NCBI GenBank assembly: GCA_964017065.1
Contig: OZ024792.1
Span: forward strand, 3,963,754-4,027,753
Direction of reading: 5' to 3'
DNA: 64,000 bases
DNA from: Haliclona indistincta
Lineage: Eukaryota > Porifera > Demospongiae > Haplosclerida > Chalinidae
Made by a program: the position numbers and the translations under genes. Of the stretch, positions 24,087 through 50,467 are shown piece by piece. Position 1 is the stretch's first letter. Each line of letters starts with the position of its first letter. The notes beneath the pieces were generated by a model. It made no database searches. It saw nothing but the letters and a program-made list of their open reading frames with translations, and was not told the DNA's origin.

Positions 24087-26003
24087 GTTTGCTACAAGCT
24101 TTTGTGTATGATTCCAATACAGAAAATATTGTTCGCTGAATCGAACTGCAATGTGGTCGGTGAAATTACTATCTTAAGTTTAGGTTTCATTTAGGGATAG
24201 AATGTTGTCCCTTCCTTAAACTATTCTTGCCTTGAATCTTTACCCTTGGGCAATGTATTAGACATAGAACTAGTCAGATTTGGCCTAGGTCAATTTATAG
24301 AAAGCATAGTGGAGACACAGAGATAAGCAAAACTACTCAATAAACTCAGACTGAGCAGAAACAGCAACAAAGCAGCAAACATGGACTGTCAGTGCATTGA
24401 GCATACCACACCTGAACACAGTTCACAGCAATGAGAAACACAGAAGTGGTGAGGGTAATGAAGTGCATTAGCTGCAATAGCTGAAAGAACGCCTGGAAGA
24501 AAATTTTAGCAGTAGCCCGTGTGACCTTTACTATGTGCTCAATGTCCATAATAGTTATACGCTTGTGAAATGGGCTATAACCGGTTATGTCACTTCACTT
24601 GTGACGTATAAAAACCTCGCTCTCCTCCAATTGTTTATCACCACATGCTTTGCCATTTTCTGAAAATTCCAGATTCTTTTTTTTAATGGTAATCTAGAGC
24701 TTTTTGCTGCACTTTTGTGCAGAAAGTATAGAGCAGTATAGCGATTGATGGGAGGAAGCTTTTGAATGTGAAAGTTAATAACAGATAATTATGGCTGTCA
24801 CGTTCCACGTCGTCTGTGCTTGTTTCTGTAGCAGTTGAAGTACAGGTTGATAGATCACCGAGTACTTCTATCATTCCAGCACAATGGTTTCTCTTACTTT
24901 GTTCTTGATATTAATTTTTGAATCATGAATGTAATAACTAAGTACATGTATACAGTGCTTAGTGTCAGTGCTATCATTTTTTCTGCAGGAGCATGGTTTT
25001 ATCTGCTCAACTTTGTCACCAAGCTGTGTGTTATATCGAATGCCTTCATCATTGCCATTACCTCTCAATTCATTGATCGTCTGATGTTTCAATATGTGTA
25101 CGACAACAATGAGACACATGCCTTGCTCTGCAATAGTGGAAGTGTGGATATTCCTGGCTGCATGGAGAATCGCACTCTTGGATTTGTTGCTTGGTCAACC
25201 TCACCGTTCCGGTTGTCCACTTTGCTAACACCCATTGATGAAGATACTGATAACACGGTCTTCCCTTACTACGAACTTCAAGTTCTAGAGCAGTATGATG
25301 AAGAGGATAGAGCAACAGATGTGAGCTAACACACATTCTGTTGAATAGAGAACTGATGTTAATACCACAGTATTGCCAATAATTAATTTTTTTCTTTTCT
25401 TTACTTAGAATTTATATTTGCCTTTCATCGATGAAGCCTGTATCCAGCAGAATTATAATATGAGTTTTAATTTTAGTAACCTCAATGAAACTGGATATAG
25501 AAGTTTCTTTATGGAGCAGGGGTTCAGGAACCTCTTACTTGTCAACAACTCTGATGGAGTAATTCAAGCCTACGAAGGTCCATGCTTTATGAATGAAACG
25601 ACTTGTCGGTGAGTCATATTTACCCTTTCACATACGATAGGCATTAGCACTGTAAGAGAGTAACCACGGAAGTTGAACTTGTGTCTATTTTCATAGATTC
25701 CGTGGTCGTGTGTCAGAAGATAATCGATTCACACTGGACTACTGGCGTGTCCTGGCTGTTAAACTCGCCTTTGTGATTCTATTTGAGGTACTTTTGTAAT
25801 CACACAATGTATTCATTTTTATTATTGTGCTTTCTTTGCAGCATTTAATCTTCCTGTTTGGTGTTGTTCTGGACTTGCTGATACCGGACATCCCTCAAAG
25901 TGTGCTGGATGAGATCAGGAGAGAGAAATTGCTCGCTTCTCGTGTGGAAGCTATAGAGGAACGATTGAGCCCACAACCAATAGAAGCTTCTCAAGAGCCA
26001 TAA
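17976..26003 (+). CDS. Anoctamin (TMEM16 family), paralogue B
   Basis: Twenty-two exons: 17976-18110, 20294-20348, 20962-21125, 21210-21305, 21441-21598, 21645-21702, 21766-21873, 21924-21971, 22031-22095, 22145-22285, 22340-22506, 22557-22639, 22692-22868, 22919-23132, 23189-23300, 23440-23592, 23644-23798, 23848-24000, 24989-25320, 25409-25608, 25697-25787 and 25842-26003. They encode 1008 aa. Every intron position and phase matches paralogue A. Differences are mainly a longer exon 3 with a Lys/Glu-rich insert and a shorter exon 20. The Ca2+-site residues in EYLEL and EIRLDA are kept. The start at 17976 has a good context (gccATGG); a second possible first exon lies in intron 1. AATAAA at 26129-26134. 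Channel or scramblase activity is undetermined. Confidence 0.95.
19328..19336 (+). promoter_or_regulatory. TATA box of an internal promoter in anoctamin B intron 1
   Basis: TATATATAG lies 47 bases before an ATG. A start about 30 bases downstream of the box would leave a 5' UTR of roughly 15-20 bases. Confidence 0.45.
19376..19558 (+). CDS. Alternative first exon of anoctamin B, or a 60-aa small ORF
   Basis: An ATG 47 bases below a TATA box opens a 60-codon frame ([14 protein letters not shown]..., acidic and Lys-rich, ending with a stop at 19556-19558). An AATAAA follows at 19607-19612. Its first four residues, MAEP, equal those of anoctamin B exon 1. A donor at 19433 (GAG then gtgact) is phase 0, which matches the entry phase of anoctamin B exon 2 at 20294. 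Splicing there would make an isoform with a 19-residue alternative N-terminus. Unspliced, the unit could be a compact small-protein gene. Both readings are inferred; the sequence alone does not choose. Confidence 0.45.
   Translation: MAEPVQYPSLDPEKTKDEEVTKTRIGFEGLVDEEDKTKKQEEIELLPSASGESRQRPKAS
24049..24082. repeat. (CT)n microsatellite in anoctamin B intron 18
   Basis: About 17 CT units near the start of a 988-bp intron, which is unusually long for this gene. The remainder of the intron shows no recognised gene. Confidence 0.9.
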
Positions 26004-26389
26004 ACTGTCTGAACAATGCTATAGGTAGTTACTATCAGTGTGTGCTATGTAGTACGTCTTCTTCAGCTGTAGAGTGAATTTTATTGCATTAGCTAGACAA
26101 GACATTATTATTTGAAGCTGTTTTTAATAATAAAAATAATAACATTATTGATTACCATAACTAGATTCAGCTGTTGGTATCAACACATCAACGAATTACC
26201 AATTAAAGTGATTTACACTACGACCAGAATGGTAGTGAATATTGAATCAAGATAACTCACCAATAGTGTTTCAAAACTGTACATTATTCTACATTATTAG
26301 AATGCACTATCAATAATAAAGTCAGATGATTTTGTGAAGTAGTCTCTGACCACCAAGTGAGGAAGCTGTAACGATATAAAACTATCAGG
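26004..26389. other. Intergenic between convergent genes
   Basis: 386 bases between the anoctamin B stop and the kinase stop. It holds the anoctamin polyadenylation signal; nothing else is recognised. Confidence 0.5.
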
Positions 26390-28257
26390 TCATCGTTTCA
26401 CCGAATCTCGATGAGGTCTGGCTGATGACTGCTTTTGTTTGCTATGCTGTGCTGATTGTATATGACCAGTACTGGCTGAACCAGCTATTCTTCTTGGCTT
26501 GGCACTCTCTCCACTAGGTCGACTACTAGAAACAGGATGACTTGTTTTTCGAGATGCTCCGATTGTGGTGCTGCGAGGACGATGATTCTGTTGCGGCTTT
26601 TGGGCTGTGGTGTTGCGAGGAAGAGAGTTAGTCGAGTGAGATGACAGTGTCTTCTCAACGTGTATTCGAACTGGCGATTCCTGTGAGTGTGGAAAAGATT
26701 GCGGCACAGCCAAGGTATTCTGTGGAGAAGTGTGATGGGATGAGTCTGATGTGTTTAGATCAGGTGAATCATCCAGTAGCTTGAACAGGTCAACACGCTG
26801 CTTTGCAGTGCCACCCTGTAATGAGCATCATTATCTTCAAATGAGCACCAAGTAACTGCACTTACAGTAATCCAGGGGTCCTCTAATACTTGACGTGCTG
26901 TTAAACGATCTATGGGAGCCACTTTCAGCATTCCTTTGATGAGCTCTTTAGCTATGAAATGAGCAAGATCTCAAAACTGTCTCACTTTCTCTCATACAAG
27001 TTACCTCCATTGTTGATACTGATCCACTCTATTTCAGAGAACGAGAGAGTGCCTTTCACTATGTTGTTCTCGAGCTCAAGTGCAGTCGTTCCATTGAACG
27101 GTAAGTGACCACATAATCTGAGAGCGATAAGGAGAGAATCACAATCACTGTATGTGTTCAATAGAACAAGCTTGTTGTGTGCTAGATGACATACAGAGTA
27201 TACATGATGACTCCCATGCTCCACACATCGCATAACTTGCTGTACTCGTGTTGATTTCTCACAATCTCTGGAGCTGTAACAAAATGGTCAATAACTCAGA
27301 AATCAAAACAGTATGACGTACGTACCCATATAGTGCAGTGTTCCACATTTCTGATACATGCTACCGCCATCACATCCTGGTAGAGATTTCATGTATGACA
27401 GTCCAAAATCGGTTACCTTTATGAAATCACGAGATAAATGTGCTGAAAATATCATGTGTGGTACCTTGATGTCAAACTGCACATTTGGGTTAGCAGTGGA
27501 CACCAGAATGTTTTCCAGTTTCAAATCTCTATGAACCATATCTACAACAAAAGTTCAAGCATGGTTTGCATGATTCTGTAGTGAAACGGTTAGTACCTTT
27601 GTCGTGCATATAGACTACAGCTTCAGTCAACATTTTCATTAGTTCCTTAGCCTCCTCTTCTCTGAAAGCATTTTTCTCTTTTAGCAGATTTGATAGCTCT
27701 CCTCCACGACACAACTCAAGGATCAAGAACACTTTCTATAAAAATTGAACAAGCTGTAAAATATTATTCTGCTACTTGTGTGCGTGCAACACAAGATGCA
27801 GTTGCATGGTAGCTAACTTTTGGAGTCTCAAAAACTTCTTCCAAGCTAATGATGTGTGGATGTCGCACTAGATTCAATATTTCAACCTCTCTCTCCATCA
27901 GCTGTATTGCAAGACTTCCAGGCTAAACAAAAAACGCAACAATCATAGCTTATAGGTACAGCTGAGCAAGCAAGAAAGAAAGAGCAAGGAGGGTGTGCCC
28001 TGTGGAGAAAATGTGACATTGCATTTTCTCACCTTGTCTTTATGCACGATTTTCATTGCAAAATGGTTCCCATTGATGAGGTGAGTAACTTCACGTACGA
28101 CGCCGAAGGTTCCTTTCCCCAGCACATCTCCAAACCGATACACTGCTTCAATGGCAGACTCGTCGTTGACACGAGTGCGAGGTCTTGGCTCATCTTTTTC
28201 AGGTCTGATTCCGATCGGGTCTTGGTTCTTACTTATTCGAAATCTTCTTTCAGCCAT
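26390..28257 (-). CDS. STK33: Serine/threonine protein kinase, STK33-like
   Basis: Nine minus-strand exons: 28033-28257, 27818-27922, 27597-27735, 27465-27541, 27326-27416, 27195-27273, 27005-27117, 26866-26951 and 26390-26815. They encode 446 aa. The kinase core is complete: glycine loop LGKGTFGVV, catalytic Lys in FAMKIV, HRDLKLEN, DFG in VTDFGLSYMK, and APE reconstituted across an intron (MAPEIV). The sequence order ELCRGGEL, VHRDLKLENILV and the C-lobe resemble vertebrate STK33, a CAMK-group kinase linked to sperm flagella and vimentin phosphorylation. The C-terminal 140 residues are basic, Ser/Pro/Gln-rich and of low complexity. Orthology to STK33 is a recall-based judgement; another CAMK family is possible. 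Divergent from ZMIZ, 326 bases apart. Confidence 0.85.
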
Positions 28258-28583
28258 AGCTGAAACAAGCGATCTCCTGAGCAGGAACTATGCTTTGCTG
28301 CAGCTAAGCTTGCGTTAGGGTGGAGCAGGGATCAGTGTTGCCACACCAGCTGTGTTTGTTTACCCGGTCACGCCCTTTACCGCGTTCTCCGGATATTTCC
28401 GTTTATTTGACCGTTAAACTGGCACGCAAGGTCATCGTGGGTCAATGAAACTGGACAGTATGTCTTGTTTGTAAAGGAGCAACAGCTCACGCGCTGTTCC
28501 AAACATAGGGATTGTTTCTAAAGAGCAATCGACGTCCCTTGCCAGTTATTCTCTTGAGGGTGACGACCGATCATCTCGTCAGA
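28258..28583. promoter_or_regulatory. Head-to-head intergenic region, STK33-like / ZMIZ
   Basis: 326 bases between divergent start codons, relatively CpG-containing for this AT-rich region. Likely a bidirectional promoter; no TATA box seen. Confidence 0.5.
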
Positions 28584-38562
<9,979 letters not shown>

Positions 38563-38879
38563 TTTGGCTGTAAAGTACTGTACCAAAATTATGCTGTAAT
38601 AAATTACTACTTTTCTAATAGCTAGTAGTTTGTTCTTATGATTTTTGATTTCACTCCGACCTTATTTCTTACTATAAATTTATTTTATGTTCCCTAAACC
38701 GGATCACTTTTCTTTGTATATGTTCCTCATCCCAACCCTTTAAAAAGTGGTTCCTTCCACACCATGGTTCTATCTTCATCTTTCTGCACTTCACAATAAT
38801 AAAATTATTATTTTCACATTGCAACAACAGTACAATAATTAATATGGAGCAAAAAACGAGCCACGCCCACTGCGACTAG
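38563..38879. other. Intergenic between convergent genes
   Basis: 317 bases between the ZMIZ stop and the end of the cysteine-rich ORF. It includes the ZMIZ polyadenylation signal. Confidence 0.5.
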
Positions 38880-39332
38880 CTAGCCGCATACACACTCAGA
38901 CTTGTCCTCTATCAAGTCAACACAGTGACACTTTCCAGAGCAACAAACTTTGCAGTTGTCACCGGATTTTCCCTCACAACCTCCATAGTCTCTCTGAAAT
39001 TCAGCGCAGGTTAAGTAAGCGCTGTCAATCACATCTTTGTCTGGAGAGCAAGGAGGTGGACCGGAGAAACAAGCCCAACCGGGTTTCTGAGTCCAGCCCC
39101 AGTAGCAGGTATTATTGGAAGATAGTGAACAAGCTTTTCCATCTCCAACTGGAGGTCCACACGATCTTTGGCAGTCACTGCTCCCGTTGAAACCATTGCC
39201 CCCGTCGTTCCACGTGCAGATCACCTCACCATCCTTGCACGGTGCAGTGCACACGGGGAATGGTGCCGCCAACACGCTCCAAGCCCAGAACGCAGCAAAC
39301 AGCACTAGAGTAGCGACTGAGTTCATCTTCAT
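38880..39332 (-). CDS. Small secreted cysteine-rich protein, orphan
   Basis: A single uninterrupted 150-codon frame. The chosen start (MKMNSV) gives a typical signal peptide with hydrophobic core TLVLFAAFWAWSVLA and a likely cleavage before APFPVC. The same frame extends 19 codons upstream to another ATG, which would bury the signal peptide. The mature part, about 128 residues, has 18 cysteines, including a CC pair and closely spaced CHC and CVC near the end, and NGSS and NNT sequons. Eighteen is an even number, consistent with nine disulphides. I do not recognise a family (not clearly EGF, kringle, WAP or ShK). It is the only intronless gene candidate in this part of the window. Function is unknown. 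Confidence 0.75.
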   Translation of the reverse strand: MKMNSVATLVLFAAFWAWSVLAAPFPVCTAPCKDGEVICTWNDGGNGFNGSSDCQRSCGPPVGDGKACSLSSNNTCYWGWTQKPGWACFSGPPPCSPDKDVIDSAYLTCAEFQRDYGGCEGKSGDNCKVCCSGKCHCVDLIEDKSECVCG

Positions 39333-39440
39333 CTTTGCTGGTGATATACTAGCAGTTAGTGACGTCTTGACTATCGCATTTGTTTGCACATGACAGTAAT
39401 GAAAATTTTAATTATTTATAATTTCTGATGACTGTGTGCG

Positions 39441-42400
39441 TCACCACTTGATAGCCAGACTGTTAGTGGTCTTCTGTACACCATGATACTGAGTATGCAA
39501 CATCTGTTTAGCCTTCAAGAAAAAGATAATACACATGAGCACATCTAGTGAGGGATCATGTAGTTTACAGACCTGTTCAGTGTCAATTCCTCCAAGCCAA
39601 TCGCTGAAATGACGAAAATCAGATTCAATGATTCATAACACATAGCACAGCTCACCTGTATAGTCTACTAATGGCAGGATTATCTTCAGGTTGTCTTGAT
39701 CTGTGACAACACAGTAGTTGAGTGATAAACAAGAAATATTGTAGTTTGACGGTAAAACGTAGAAATTTTGTTTGGTAATGTTTTTGACAAGATGAACAAT
39801 TTTGTGGTGTAAAAATGTGATGCTTTCCGGCATAAAAAGTCACACAAAAATTTGCATTAAGAGGGTATCATAAAATTTATGGTAGGTTTATTTGTAGAAA
39901 AAAATCTTTATTGATGTGATGGACATGCAAAAAAACCTCCAATTTAGAGATGGGGACTTTTATTACAGCAATATGTGCCAGCACTGACTTCACTGATGAG
40001 TAGACTGTCTCCAGCTGTGTCACTAGCTCCTTTACTGATGTCCCTTCATGCGGCCTAATCTGACCTCCTCCATTCAAGCAGCCTGTACACATGATCATCA
40101 CTATCCCTATAATATCGCTCATTCATACCTGAAGGACAAGCCATGACCTCAACAAAATGATACGGAGAACGACCTCTTTTGATTTTCTGTACAAGATTTT
40201 GAATATTCCTAAATCCATAGGCAGCTGCAAATTTTAATTTTGGCACCCCATCAACCTAAAGCACAATAATTAACTAATGCATGTCAACTGACAGGATTGA
40301 GATGACTCACTTCAATCGTAACCTCACGAAAATCCTTGTTTCTCAGTGTCTTGTACTTAATTTCGCCAACATTGCATCCATAGAGCTAAAGAGACATCAA
40401 TGGCTTGATTACAGTAGTCTTTCATGCGAGTAGAACAATAATATTTACAAAAAAATTAATTTGTATTCCTAATGTATCCAGTACAAACACGAAATTTAGG
40501 TCCCAGTATAAGTGAAAGTTTGTGGCATGAAAATACAGTATTGGTCAATTCGGCTAAATTATTTGCAAAACCATCTATAATCTCAAAATACCTCGTGTGC
40601 TGCATGTCTCAAAGTATAAGCCAGGTATCCTCCCTGAGATAATGTGGAGTCACTATGTATAATAACTATGCGAGTGACTCACCGATCCTCCTCCTTCATG
40701 ACATACCAGTTGCTGTCCATCATGACTGAGAAAACAACTAATCGGAGAGTTAATCAGTGATTGAGCAATCATACGCTGCTCACATATCATCAATTGGCGT
40801 GGATGATAGTTCAATCAAGTCTACTTTCTTCTCTACCAGCATTGTTTCCACTTCCCCTATAAACTACACAAATAAAGAAGCAAGCTGGCTGTGTGACAGA
40901 CCAGATGTAATAACACAATCCACATCTCTGGTATGATACAAGTCTTGGTAGAAATCTTCTCGAGATGCCTCCAGTTTCTTGTCAAAACACGGCATCACTG
41001 TCACATGGTAGATTTGATCTGGACTACGAAAGAGAAAATGAAACTTTTAGTTTACACATGATATATGACTTGTGAAAACAGTATGAAAATGGCTTACGTC
41101 TTTTTGTGTTGCTGAGCAAAGAAGTTCTTTACCAACGACCCCATGATCTGCTGGGGAGACTTGGTGGTGCTTATGTGTGGTAGAATATAGGTGCCATGAG
41201 TCTTCTCAGCATAGCAGACCCAACCTAGCAGGAGAGAAACTATGAAGAATAAATACAACAAATTTCTGTACCAGGGCAAGCTGACGTTAGCATCGGTAAA
41301 CTTCCTTTCTCTGAACTTCTGAATCTCCTAACAAACTCTCTACCACTGGAAGTAGTAAAATTACACTATGCACATGTTGAAATCAAGTATACCTTTCAAG
41401 CAGAGCAAGGTCACGAGTAAATGTCGTATCAAATACATAATGCACTCCTATATGTTTGAAGAAAGCTACTAATTTACCTGCAATCTATGAAAAAACGTAC
41501 TTTGACTCATAATAGCAATTTTAAACTACCTCTTCAGCTGACAGGCTGTGTTGCACAGCAATAGATGCTCGAGACTGTGGTGAAATAGATACCACTACAA
41601 CCTTCTGCTTGTCGCTCTCTCCAGTCTGGAAAAAAGGTTACAGCATATTTTTATTCGCTTACACTGACCTCAGATAATCTTAGGTTTTCATCCAGTATCT
41701 TGTAAAGCTCTTCTTGACTCTGTTGTGTGATGAGAACACTCTCTGCTGACGTGATACAACCACTGAGAGGAAGTTAGTTCAGCACACACACGTACTGACA
41801 TAATGTACGCACCTGCAGGCAAGGCAGTCATTCAGTGTGATCTTTGCTGTTTCTAGACGTGTTACAGATCCTTCCTGTAATGGTAAACACACACGTTACA
41901 TGTATGTATAAAGACAGACAAGGTTCGTTTTGTGGAGGATGGGTTCTGCCTATGTACTTGTCAGTGGCTAGCAACTGATTGTTGGCATATTTATAGCAAA
42001 TACAGGAAAACAAATCCAGGCATAAGCTTTCAAACCGTCCAATGGGAATGCAATAATTGCTGGATTTTACATTATGCCACGATGCGCCATCAAAGCTCAC
42101 CGCACTAAAAACCTGTTTTTTGCCTTCTAAATCGTAGCACACAGCTTCATTTTATTATGACTTGGGATTGGAATTAACACAAATTACTCCAACTGCAAGA
42201 ACCAGGGTTTTGCCATGCTGTTTGATGACTATCCATGTAATTATAATGAAATTCATGCATAAGCTACAATCTGATTGGCACGACAGTTCTGTCATAGATC
42301 CTGGTGGTTTTCCCGGACCATGTGCCTAAAGTGTTTACAGGTCGGACTAGCGAGACACTACAACGAACCATATGCACATGCATCTTACCTCACTCACTTG

Positions 42401-42675
42401 CACATAGCTACCATCATCTTGGATTTTGATTGCAGCAGTACCCTATTGTTCATTGAGCACTAAGTTGTATGTCAATGCTCTTCAACATATACCTCTCCAG
42501 TAGTCTTCTTTACCTTGACTGGCTTGATGCACTCCTGCAGATCAAGTAATAATCAGAATGAACTACACAGTAGTATACACAACTTGTGCTGGATATATAT
42601 ATTCACCTGAGACGGTGTAATAAAGTCGTCCAGGTCTGTCAGCTTGAGTGCTCCACTGAAACCAGCCATCGCCAT
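39441..42675 (-). CDS. CIAO3: Cytosolic iron-sulphur assembly component 3 (IOP1/NARFL)
   Basis: Nineteen minus-strand exons: 42607-42675, 42493-42534, 42389-42442, 41813-41874, 41669-41762, 41530-41625, 41393-41484, 41272-41345, 41098-41224, 40902-41023, 40784-40856, 40683-40725, 40592-40633, 40311-40385, 40129-40255, 39989-40082, 39656-39700, 39573-39603 and 39441-39512. They encode 477 aa, against 476 in human. The N-terminal [18 protein letters not shown] matches the family. Cluster cysteines are present: QEC near residue 24, LNDCLACSGC (three), SACPGW, MPCFDKK and ACPSGC. The C-terminus ends with a Trp (SLAIKW), the Trp-ending tail used for CIA targeting recognition. The protein is an iron-only-hydrogenase-like member of the cytosolic Fe-S protein assembly machinery. 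Divergent from cortactin, 291 bases apart. Confidence 0.97.
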
Positions 42676-42966
42676 GATTTTAGGCAAACCGGAAGTGACG
42701 ACCACGCCTACGTTGTCTGACCACTCCAAAGAAGGCAAGTTGTAATCGCCCGTCCTCTCTGATCACTCTCCCCCATTGATTCTACTGTCTGGCGCACTAG
42801 AACAAGAACGTATTGAGTGAGTGAGTGTGCGATGTAATTTATCAAATGTAGTAGACAGCTTCTAGCTGACATATTATACCCACACAATATGACATGTAGA
42901 ATAGCTGCCACGTACGTATAATATACATGTGAAGTAACAGTGTTGTTGTGTGTGTGTGTTCAAGGT
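42676..42966. promoter_or_regulatory. Head-to-head intergenic region, CIAO3 / cortactin
   Basis: 291 bases between divergent start codons. It ends in a short GT run before the cortactin ATG. Confidence 0.5.
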
Positions 42967-45748
<2,782 letters not shown>

Positions 45749-45997
45749 TTCGAACAACCTCCACAGACACTTACCTTCTTAGTGTGCAGTTTGTATTATC
45801 TTGTTTTGCATACATTTTATCAACTGTGAGCAAGCAGTGTCTGGATAGTAGTGTGAGTTTTAGTGCCTGTTGATTTTATTTCTGTATGCAGACAAAAAAT
45901 TATTAGCAGTTTGAAGAAAATTATAATTTTTATGTTATGCATGCAGACTTGTTGTGCACTAATTGGAACTATATCATGGGCGTGGCTAACAAAAATA

Positions 45998-47527
45998 ATG
46001 GAGGGAACGAGCGGAGGGGGAAACATTGCCAGAGCTCGAGCTAGCCTACAGGAGTTTGTCAAGACGCACATTCCCGAGGCAGACTTAAGGTAAATGCAGT
46101 TACTTTTGGCAGATTATTCAATTCATTCAATAGCTGCGTAGACGACATTGTACTCGGCTATGTTGCGGACGTTTTATCAGGAATGAGAGACGAGGAAGAA
46201 GAAAGTTTTGATGTCGATCAGTTTGTGGAGATGATAGCAGCATACATTCCAGAGTTTGCATCGGTTGATAGGTCAGCTAAATGCTTCTTTTATTATATAC
46301 AACAAGTACATGTGGTTTGATGAATGCTATCATTTCTAGCACTGCAATCTGTGAATGGATATTTCAAATGGCTTCAGCTGAGCCTTGTCAGCTGAATATC
46401 TCATATGATCACTTATCAGAGCCATTAGCAGATGAGCTACCAAAGAATGGCTTGGTTTCTTCTCCTACTTGGGACTGTGGAGATGGATCACCACCTCTGT
46501 TATCTTCTCTTGATCAACCAGCAGAGCCCAGTGATCTTAATAAATCTTGCAATAGAGCAAGAGAAAGAAAAGAGTCTGAGAATAGTGACAGGTACCATTG
46601 CATGTGTTGGCTCAAGCAGTTTGTTGATAGTCTCGATTTAGTGTTTGTCTCTAGTTATCCAGATGCAGTGGAATTTTTATTAGAAATGTTTCCTGAAGTC
46701 AGTATGAAGGTGGTGCGTTATCATCTCAAGAAACATCGAGGTGATATAGATCTCACCATTCAAGTGCTTCTGGAATTATCAAAAGCAGCACAAAGTGATT
46801 CGTCCAAGGTTTTTAAACCACTAGTATATGTTGCAGTGTTAAATTTTATCATTTTATTAGAAAATGGAGAAGATTGATGCCACAGTTCCTATCACAGCAC
46901 ATGACACAAGTATAAAAGAAAATGTTCTTGCAAGGTCCTATTTTCAATAGCTATACTAAACCGATTTCTGGATGTGTGGCACGGTGGCCAAGCGGCTAAG
47001 GCGTCGGTCTCGTAAACCGAAGATCGAGGGTTCGAATCCCTCTCGTGCCTTGCCACTAATCTTTTTTTACTGATTGTAGCTATGCTGTTTTTGTTATCCG
47101 ACAGTATTTGCCTCAAGTTTTATGCACTTAGTGATGAGTATAGGGGCACGGTGGCCAAGTAGTAAGGCGTTGGTCTCGTAAACCAAAGATCGGGGGTTCA
47201 AATCCCTCTCGTGCCTGTCATACATTTTTGTGGAATCATATTAACATGTATCTATCTATACATGTAGATATGAGTTTCTTGATATCAAACAAGATCAACA
47301 ACACCACAAACCTATTTTACCAAAACAAGTGAGAAGAAGCTAATGAAAATGTTCTACTGATGTTGCGTGCCTGATTGTAGGAACCAAAAAAACTGGTGCG
47401 CTACAGAGACAACAAGGTGGTCTCCACTAAAGGCGAAAGATACACAATGGAAACAAAGCAGGACAGTGAGGCAATGAAGAAAACCTATGTCAGCTTAAAG
47501 CCCTTAAAAAAATACAGATTTCATTGA
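45998..47527 (+). CDS. CUEDC2: CUE domain-containing protein 2
   Basis: Seven exons: 45998-46089, 46134-46271, 46340-46591, 46655-46808, 46861-46934, 47268-47328 and 47381-47527. They encode 305 aa. The N-terminal domain ([11 protein letters not shown], then VDDIVLGYV and [17 protein letters not shown]) and the C-terminal block ([19 protein letters not shown] ... KKYRFH) match vertebrate CUEDC2. The CUE ubiquitin-binding domain spans about residues 160-210 ([10 protein letters not shown] ... [13 protein letters not shown]). Vertebrate CUEDC2 regulates receptor ubiquitination, NF-kB signalling and the spindle checkpoint. The 63-base intron 3 is itself open and in frame, so a retained form would add 21 residues. 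Intron 5 hosts two tRNA-like genes. Confidence 0.93.
46978..47050 (+). tRNA. tRNA-Thr (anticodon CGT)
   Basis: A full cloverleaf: acceptor GGCACGG pairs with TCGTGCC (one G-T), discriminator T; D-arm with the GG pair kept; anticodon stem TCGGT/ACCGA around loop CTCGTAA; T-arm GAGGG TTCGAAT CCCTC. The anticodon CGT reads ACG (Thr). No intron. It lies in CUEDC2 intron 5, same strand. Confidence 0.92.
47145..47216 (+). pseudogene. Degenerate second copy of tRNA-Thr(CGT)
   Basis: Closely related to the tRNA at 46978. Acceptor, anticodon stem (TTGGT/ACCAA, compensated) and anticodon CGT are intact. The D-loop has lost one base and the conserved GG (AGTAGT instead of AGCGGCT), and the T-stem has a G-T pair. 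Either a pseudogene or a tRNA with an odd D-arm. Confidence 0.7.
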
Positions 47528-47820
47528 ACAAGTTCACTATCACACATCATCAGTTTTACATGTCTACATTTCTCGCACGGTACTAATTTATATGCAAGAC
47601 ACAAAATATGACCAACAGACGAGCATTGATACAACAATGTCAGACACCACCAACTACAGTAGTCACACGGACAACACAAATAGTGAACATACATGTATTG
47701 CATGAGAGAATAGTTACTGTGAATGTAATTCAGTCATAGTGTTCACAACACTGAATCCTGTACAAAACAACAACACAAATTTTATTATTAGATAGTGTTC
47801 ATTATTATGGTATTCAAGAT

Positions 47821-50280
<2,460 letters not shown>

Positions 50281-50467
50281 TCTGCTCTCTCCAACTGCTG
50301 ATACAAGGCGAGAACAAGGAGAAAGAAGAGCTGGGAGAGAGAGAGACTTCGAGACTTTCGACGATTTGTTGCAGAGAGGAAGTCACATGACATTGCATAA
50401 AGATTTCGTTCGAATAATAACAATAGCTCATACATTCTAAAAGCAATGAATACAAATAATTTTATCA

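Noticed and set aside
24346..24549. Minus-strand 67-aa hydrophobic ORF in anoctamin B intron 18
   Set aside because: No splice partners, no recognisable similarity, and no codon bias. Treated as chance.
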